Source of the DNA: Spirochaetia bacterium
GTDB taxonomy: Bacteria > Spirochaetota > Spirochaetia > JABMQR01
DNA: 19,398 nucleotides
Direction of reading: 5' to 3'
NCBI GenBank assembly: GCA_016784705.1
Contig: JADHUD010000015.1
Coordinates: 1-19,398 of the forward strand
The notes under the pieces were generated by a model. The model was not told the origin of the DNA, searched no databases, and was given only the letters and a program-made list of their open reading frames with translations. Numbering within the stretch: position 1 is the first letter of the stretch; each line of letters starts with the position of its first letter. Shown here piece after piece: positions 15,184 through 19,398 of this stretch. Position numbers and translations under genes: made by a program.

Positions 15184-15654
15184 ATGACAATATGGATAGA
15201 TGCAGACTCCTGCCCCCGGCCGATAAGAGCAATTATTATGAAAGCTGCAGCAAGATTGAAAATTATTACCGTGTTTGTTGCCGATAGAAATCTGACAGAT
15301 TGTGCAGGGAACTTTGTAAGGATGCAGGTGGTAGAGCCGGGCATGGACAGTGCAGATTCCTGGATAGTTGAACATGTGCAGAAAGGTGATTTATCTATAT
15401 CCAGAGATATTATTCTAGCCTCAAAACTTGTAGAAAAGGGAAGTACTGTTATTGATGATCGCGGAACTATATATACAGAAGAGAACATTGCTGAAAGACT
15501 TTCGGTGAGAAATATGATGGCGGATTTTAGAGAATCCGGAATTTTCTCCGAAAAAACCAAACCCATGTCTCCACGGGATATTCAAAGTTTTGCAAATATG
15601 TTTGATAAGGAAATAACTGCAGCGCTGCGCAGCGAAATTGGCAGCAAAAATTAA
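15184..15654 (+). CDS. UPF0178 / DUF188 family protein (YaiI/YqxD type)
   Basis: 156 aa protein of a widespread family without an established role. Its fold is thought to be PIN/NYN nuclease-like. The family marks are clear: WIDADSCPRP at residues 4-13 with paired Asp, GDLSISRDIILA in the middle, VIDDRGTIYTEENI, and the C-terminal helix ending FANMFDKEI. The acidic residues could bind a metal. The ATG is 2 nt after the manA stop, with GAGAGG 10 nt upstream inside manA, so it is co-transcribed and probably coupled. Nothing in the context identifies a substrate. Confidence 0.9.
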   Translation: MTIWIDADSCPRPIRAIIMKAAARLKIITVFVADRNLTDCAGNFVRMQVVEPGMDSADSWIVEHVQKGDLSISRDIILASKLVEKGSTVIDDRGTIYTEENIAERLSVRNMMADFRESGIFSEKTKPMSPRDIQSFANMFDKEITAALRSEIGSKN

Positions 15655-15667
15655 GGAGCCCTGAATA

Positions 15668-16558
15668 ATGGATAAGGAAAGAGTTAAACGGATAGTTAAA
15701 GAGTATGCTCTTATTACTATTGGTTCTTTTATTACAGCTATTGGTTTAGTACTGTTTATGACACCTTCAAAAATTGCAGCTGGTGGAGTAAGCGGAATAG
15801 CGGTTATTTTCTATCACCTGTTTGGAATTGATCCGGGTTATTCAATACTTATTCTCAGTCTGCCGATTTTTCTTATAGGATTAAAAATTTTCGGTAAAAG
15901 ATATGGATTCAAATCACTATATGGAACAATAGCTCTGTCAGTTGGAGTAAGTATATATGGGTTCTTTCTGGGTTATGAAGGAGTTCTTGCATATACCGAT
16001 AAAACAGATATTCTATTATCAGCGCTTTTTGGCGGAGTGATTATCGGTGGAGGTCTCGGCATTGTTATGAAAGGAGGTGCAAATACCGGCGGTACCGATA
16101 TTCTGGCTCAAATCTTACACCGTTACAGTCCGCTTCCTCTTGGAACCTCATTGTTCATTGTTGATGGAGCAGTAATTGCTATCGCTGCACTGGTTTTCGG
16201 TGTTGAGGCTGCGTTGTATGCAGTCATAGCAGTTTTTGCTACAGGGCAGGTAATAAACCTGATAACCAGCGGAGCAAACTATGCAAAAATGGCGTATATA
16301 ATAAGCAGTAAACATGCTGAAATTCGGGAAAAGCTGCTTCATGATATGGGTTTGGGGGGGACTCTCATAGAATCCCGGGGGATGTATACAGACATGGAAA
16401 AGAATCTTATTATGACAGTAGTACGGAACAGAAAAATAAGTCAGGTTACGAATGTGGTTAGAACTATTGATCCTAATGCATTTATGGTAATAACAAATGC
16501 CTCAGAAGTTTTAGGGGAGGGTTTTATTCCCATGGAATCGTATAAAAGGAAATTCTAA
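15668..16558 (+). CDS. YitT-family membrane protein (DUF161 + DUF2179)
   Basis: 296 aa inner-membrane protein of unknown transport or signalling role. The N-terminal part (about 10-200) holds five to six hydrophobic segments with the family's glycine-rich turns AAGGVSGIAVI (about 38-48) and GGANTGGTDILAQ (near 136-148). The C-terminal ~90 residues (from about YIISSKH) form the soluble DUF2179 domain, with GGTLIESRGMYTDMEKNLI. AAGGAG stands 9 nt before the ATG, 13 nt after the UPF0178 gene. The family is confidently recognised; its function is not known, so I give none. Confidence 0.92.
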   Translation: MDKERVKRIVKEYALITIGSFITAIGLVLFMTPSKIAAGGVSGIAVIFYHLFGIDPGYSILILSLPIFLIGLKIFGKRYGFKSLYGTIALSVGVSIYGFFLGYEGVLAYTDKTDILLSALFGGVIIGGGLGIVMKGGANTGGTDILAQILHRYSPLPLGTSLFIVDGAVIAIAALVFGVEAALYAVIAVFATGQVINLITSGANYAKMAYIISSKHAEIREKLLHDMGLGGTLIESRGMYTDMEKNLIMTVVRNRKISQVTNVVRTIDPNAFMVITNASEVLGEGFIPMESYKRKF

Positions 16559-16621
16559 TATAATATGGGTTATTAACAGTTGCCTGATGTAGTATGGATG
16601 GAGTTATGAATGGAGGAATAT

Positions 16622-17137
16622 ATGAATTTTAAAAAAATAATAGAAGAGCGTGAAAGCTGCAGAAGGTATGATCCGAATGTACAAGTTCCTCCTCAAATTC
16701 TCCAGGAAATTGCTGAAGCCGGAAGACTGGCTCCATCTGCCTGTAATTTGCAGCCATGGAAATTTCTGTTTATATCATCAGCTGAATCACTGAGCAAAGT
16801 TAAAGAGAGTTATGGAAGCAGATGGGTAGATAATGCTCCTCATTTTCTTGTTGTTGCTGGTAAACGTTCATCTGCATGGGTACGTTCTGATGGCTACAAC
16901 TCTCTTGAGACTGATTTAACGATTGCTATGGACCATATGATTCTTGCAGCGGAATCATTGGGTATAGGAACCTGCTGGATTGCTGCTTTTGATGAGGCAA
17001 AATTACATATGGCATTGAATCTTACTGAAGATGAGAAAGTTTTTGCTATAACTCCTTTAGGATATTTACCTGCTGGATGTAAAAAGAATGCTAATAAAAC
17101 CAGAAAACCTTTAAAGGAAATAGCATTTTTTATATAA
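16622..17137 (+). CDS. Nitroreductase-family flavoprotein
   Basis: Small (171 aa) FMN-dependent oxidoreductase of the nitroreductase fold. ESCRRYDPN (11-19) provides the phosphate-binding Arg pair. APSACNLQPWKF (37-48) and GIGTCWIAAFD (114-124) are the other FMN-contact motifs, and the RKPLKEI tail is typical of minimal family members. I chose ATG 16622, with GGAGGA just upstream, over ATG 16610, which would add MEEY; the second is also possible because GGAG precedes it. It stands 63 nt after the YitT gene, whose gap holds TATAAT (16559-16564) without a convincing -35. The substrate (quinone, nitro compound, dehalogenation) is unknown. Confidence 0.88.
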   Translation: MNFKKIIEERESCRRYDPNVQVPPQILQEIAEAGRLAPSACNLQPWKFLFISSAESLSKVKESYGSRWVDNAPHFLVVAGKRSSAWVRSDGYNSLETDLTIAMDHMILAAESLGIGTCWIAAFDEAKLHMALNLTEDEKVFAITPLGYLPAGCKKNANKTRKPLKEIAFFI

Positions 17138-17169
17138 AATTTCAAATATTTGAATATTTTTGGAATTTC
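17138..17169 (+). repeat. Palindromic site related to the pfp/manA element, upstream of the LuxR-type gene
   Basis: A perfect 14-bp palindrome TTCAAATATTTGAA (17141-17154) lies inside AATTTCAAA-N9-ATTTTTGGAA (17138-17165). Hairpin 1 near 13671-13698 has the same two flanks at the same 18-nt offset, with a different core. It starts right after the nitroreductase stop and ends 18 nt before the regulator's ATG. It could be a weak terminator, an operator or a decayed repeat copy. Confidence 0.45.
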
Positions 17170-17186
17170 TCACAGTTATAGTGAGT

Positions 17187-17831
17187 ATGAAGAACTTATG
17201 CATTGGTTGTGAAAATGGATTACTGCGGGAAGGACTGGAATCTCTATGCAGACAAACCGGGGATATCCAGTCTGTTGTTAGTGTCTCAACAAGCACTGAA
17301 TTAGGACAGGTTTTAGAGGATAAGGAATTTGATGTATTACTGATAGATCCGGAAACTTTTATATTTATGTATAATCAGTCAAATCAGTTTACAGGGAAGC
17401 CGCTTCTGCATATAAAAGAAAGCTACGAATCATTATTGATATTAGCTTTCGCTGATAATTCCGATTATGCTAAATTACGCCCCTATTTGGCTCAGGGTTA
17501 TGATGGATTTGTTTTTCTGAACAGATCTTTTAGTGAGGCTGTATATGCAATTCAAGCAGTCAGCCGCGGAGTGCTCTACATTCCAACAGAAGCTGCCGAG
17601 TCATTCATTCAGGAGAATTCAGTATATAATTCCGAGTCGTTAACCCATCGTGAAACAGAAGTTCTGAAGCTGATAGGTCTTGGAGATTCTTCAAAAGAGA
17701 TTGCTTTTAAATTAGGCATAGCGGTGAGTACTGTCGATGTTCATAGAAAAAAATTGTTGAGAAAAGTTGGAACTTCTTCAGCCGCAGGCTTAATTAGATT
17801 CGCAATAAAATCAGGATTGGTGCCTCTCTAA
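17187..17831 (+). CDS. LuxR/NarL-type transcriptional regulator with a degenerate receiver domain
   Basis: 214 aa DNA-binding protein. The C-terminal HTH (about 150-214) is canonical: LTHRETEVLKLIGLGDSSKEI, then STVDVHRKKLLRKVG. The N-terminal ~130 residues align with a response-regulator receiver (GLLREGLESL near residue 11; Asp54 in VLLIDPE). However, the acidic pair is C8-E9, the beta-4 Thr/Ser is A88, and the beta-5 Lys is N112 (FLNRSF). A longer loop occurs after Asp54. I infer phosphorylation-independent control. No histidine kinase is adjacent. I start at ATG 17187 (GTG 17181 is in frame). No Shine-Dalgarno is visible; the preceding bases form CTCAC-N7-GTGAG (17169-17185). The upstream palindrome at 17141-17154 could be its own operator. 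Confidence 0.85.
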   Translation: MKNLCIGCENGLLREGLESLCRQTGDIQSVVSVSTSTELGQVLEDKEFDVLLIDPETFIFMYNQSNQFTGKPLLHIKESYESLLILAFADNSDYAKLRPYLAQGYDGFVFLNRSFSEAVYAIQAVSRGVLYIPTEAAESFIQENSVYNSESLTHRETEVLKLIGLGDSSKEIAFKLGIAVSTVDVHRKKLLRKVGTSSAAGLIRFAIKSGLVPL

Positions 17832-17858
17832 GGTCGTCGAAACAAGAGTGCTTGTTCC

Positions 17859-17909
17859 GGAGGCCTATTAAGAGTCTGTCTTCCAGACCCTCTCCAGACC
17901 TCCTTTTTT
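17859..17909 (+). terminator. Terminator region between the converging regulator and asnS genes
   Basis: GGAGG (17859-17863) pairs with CCTCC (17899-17903), followed directly by six T (17904-17909). Inside, GTCTG and CAGAC form a second stem (near 17874-17888). A separate hairpin AACAAG-AGTG-CTTGTT (17841-17856) lies just before it. The T-run favours termination of plus-strand transcripts, and asnS transcripts would meet the same stems in reverse. Confidence 0.65.
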
Positions 17910-17917
17910 ACTGTATC

Positions 17918-19312
17918 TTAGAATTCAGCATTTTTTACCGTCCGAGGAAAGGGAATAACATCCCGGATATTCTGCATGCCAGTTATATACTGTATAACAC
18001 GCTCAAAACCCAGCCCAAAACCTGCATGTGGAACACTTCCATATTTTCTTAAATCAAGATACCACCAGTAATCTTCTTCCTGCAGGCCCCATTCATGAAT
18101 TCTCTTCAGTAACATATCATACCGGTTTTCACGTTCGCTTCCTCCGATTATCTCTCCTAAACGTGGAACCAGTACATCCATTGCACGAACTGTTTTACCG
18201 TCATCATTCATCTTCATATAGAATGCTTTGATTTCTTTAGGGTAATCAGTGACAATTACCGGTCCGTTACAGACTTTCTCAGTAAGAAATTTTTCATGTT
18301 CAGATTGAAGATCTGCACCCCAGGATACAGGGAAATCAAATTGTGACGAAGATTTCTCCAGTTCTTTAACTGCATCAGAATAGGTCATATGGACAAAAGG
18401 AGTCTCAATAATCTTTCTTAATGAATCAACAATTCCCTTTTCTACCCAGGTATTGAAGAATTCCATATCTTCAGGGCAGTGCTCTAAGACATATGAGAAA
18501 ATATATTTTAAAAAATCTTCAGCAACAGCCATATTCCCCTCTAAGGTGCAGAATGCCATTTCCGGCTCTATCATCCAGAATTCTGCAAGATGCCGACTTG
18601 TATTTGAGTTTTCTGCACGGAAGGTGGGACCAAATGTATAAACATTTTTCATAGCAAGCGCATATATTTCTGCTTCAAGCTGACCGCTAACAGTCAGATT
18701 GGACTGCTTACCAAAAAAATCCTGACTGTAATCGACAGCTCCATTCTTTGTTTTTGGAATATTATCCAGAGGAAGTGTCGTAACCTGAAACATTTCACCG
18801 GCCCCCTCACAGTCAGAAGCAGAAATTATCGGGGTATGTATATAGAGAAAATCATTGGATTGGAAAAAAGAGTGAACAGCAAAACTTAGTGTGCTTCGAA
18901 CTCTTGTAACCGCTCCAAGGGTGTTTGTTCTTGGGCGCAGATGAGCAATCTCTCGTAAAAATTCAAAAGAGTGCCTTTTTTTCTGAAGAGGGTATGTTTC
19001 GGCTGGAGATTCTCCCCAGAGAAGTACATTTTCAGCTTTAAGTTCAACTTTTTGATTTTTTCCAGGTGATTCAACTAAATATCCGGTAAATTCAACACTT
19101 GCACCGGTAGAAATTTTATCAATTGTCTTTACTATCTTTTCGCTGGATTTGTCCAGGATGACCTGCAGATTTTTAAGACTGGATCCATCGTTAATTTCAA
19201 AAAAGCAAAAGTTTTTTGAATCACGTTTTGTTCTGACCCAACCCTCAGCGGTAATTAATTTCTCATTTTCATCGGGGTCCATTGTAAGTAATTTTTTTAT
19301 ACGTAAAGACAT
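17918..19312 (-). CDS. asnS: Asparaginyl-tRNA synthetase
   Basis: Class IIb aminoacyl-tRNA synthetase charging tRNA-Asn with asparagine in the cytoplasm. The 464 aa length is usual. The N-terminal OB fold (about 15-100) includes GWVRTKRDSKNFCFFEINDG. The hinge is followed by motif 2 as GPTFRAENSNTSRHLAEF (228-245) and motif 3 as GFGLGFERVIQYITG near the C-terminus; the protein ends RDVIPFPRTVKNAEF. These marks distinguish AsnRS from AspRS. The ATG at 19312 has AAGGAG 6 nt upstream. A promoter candidate lies 57-85 nt upstream at the window edge. Its presence suggests direct Asn charging, though it does not exclude a GatCAB route elsewhere. Confidence 0.97.
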   Translation of the reverse strand: MSLRIKKLLTMDPDENEKLITAEGWVRTKRDSKNFCFFEINDGSSLKNLQVILDKSSEKIVKTIDKISTGASVEFTGYLVESPGKNQKVELKAENVLLWGESPAETYPLQKKRHSFEFLREIAHLRPRTNTLGAVTRVRSTLSFAVHSFFQSNDFLYIHTPIISASDCEGAGEMFQVTTLPLDNIPKTKNGAVDYSQDFFGKQSNLTVSGQLEAEIYALAMKNVYTFGPTFRAENSNTSRHLAEFWMIEPEMAFCTLEGNMAVAEDFLKYIFSYVLEHCPEDMEFFNTWVEKGIVDSLRKIIETPFVHMTYSDAVKELEKSSSQFDFPVSWGADLQSEHEKFLTEKVCNGPVIVTDYPKEIKAFYMKMNDDGKTVRAMDVLVPRLGEIIGGSERENRYDMLLKRIHEWGLQEEDYWWYLDLRKYGSVPHAGFGLGFERVIQYITGMQNIRDVIPFPRTVKNAEF

Positions 19313-19368
19313 TATTCACTCCTTGCCACGTAATACATATTAGGACGATACCTATTCTAACGAGAGTC

Positions 19369-19397
19369 AGTATACACATAAAATTATTGAACTGCAA
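19369..19397 (-). promoter_or_regulatory. Candidate promoter for asnS
   Basis: TTGCAG (-35, 19392-19397) and TATACT (-10, 19369-19374, 5/6) with a 17-nt spacer on the minus strand, predicting a leader of about 50 nt. No T-box or long structured leader is visible. Confidence 0.5.
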
Positions 19398-19398
19398 C

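Noticed and set aside
15150..15566. 138-codon minus-strand open frame opposite the UPF0178 gene
   Set aside because: It lies over a well-matched UPF0178 protein and the manA end, and the translated sequence has no family features.
15619..15628. Perfect 10-bp palindrome GCAGCGCTGC
   Set aside because: It encodes part of the conserved C-terminal helix of the UPF0178 protein, and short GC palindromes arise readily from Ala/Arg/Leu codons.

Overview
The window is a gene-dense stretch of an AT-rich bacterial chromosome. It holds 15 intact protein genes on both strands, and I see no rRNA, tRNA, CRISPR array, transposase or phage gene. The gene set suggests an anaerobic or facultative bacterium. 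A long (553 aa) pyrophosphate-type phosphofructokinase, a CoA-acylating aldehyde dehydrogenase, an iron-type alcohol dehydrogenase and low GC content would fit a free-living spirochaete. That assignment is an inference from gene content, not a phylogeny, and Firmicutes-like anaerobes are not excluded.

Layout, left to right. (1) 36-2899, minus: trkA-trkH, a K+ uptake channel subunit and its RCK regulator in one operon. (2) 3032-5757, minus: a class III aminotransferase of the taurine:pyruvate type followed by a CoA-acylating aldehyde dehydrogenase. They are translationally coupled and closed by a strong hairpin terminator. This looks like a compact route from an omega-amino compound, probably taurine, through its aldehyde to an acyl-CoA. 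(3) 6050-7405, minus: folC. (4) 7829-11149, plus: long-chain acyl-CoA ligase, a YhbY-type RNA-binding protein abutting it, and an iron-type alcohol dehydrogenase, ending in an intrinsic terminator. (5) 11261-13607, minus: PPi-dependent phosphofructokinase with a coupled PlsC-like acyltransferase. (6) 13931-17831, plus: manA, a UPF0178 protein, a YitT-type membrane protein, a nitroreductase and a LuxR-type regulator. (7) 17918-19312, minus: asnS, convergent with the regulator gene across a terminator region.

The most unusual structure is not a gene. The 323-bp divergent region between pfp and manA contains three back-to-back inverted repeats (13667-13705, 13709-13772, 13786-13817), and their arms overlap the best -35 candidates for both genes. 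A 47-bp relative lies in the leader of the aminotransferase gene (5794-5840). It starts with the same AGCCAA and ends with the same 15-mer TTTTGAAATTTCCTC as the 154-bp pfp/manA copy. A third partial relative (17138-17165) sits just upstream of the LuxR-type gene. I infer a dispersed palindromic repeat family (REP/MITE-like) that may have been recruited for regulation.

Functionally, ManA makes fructose 6-phosphate and PFP consumes or makes it reversibly, so the divergent pair sits on one metabolic node. Other oddities are the LuxR-type protein's degenerate receiver, HX4E in place of HX4D in the PlsC-like enzyme, and Gln in place of one metal-ligand His in the iron-type dehydrogenase.
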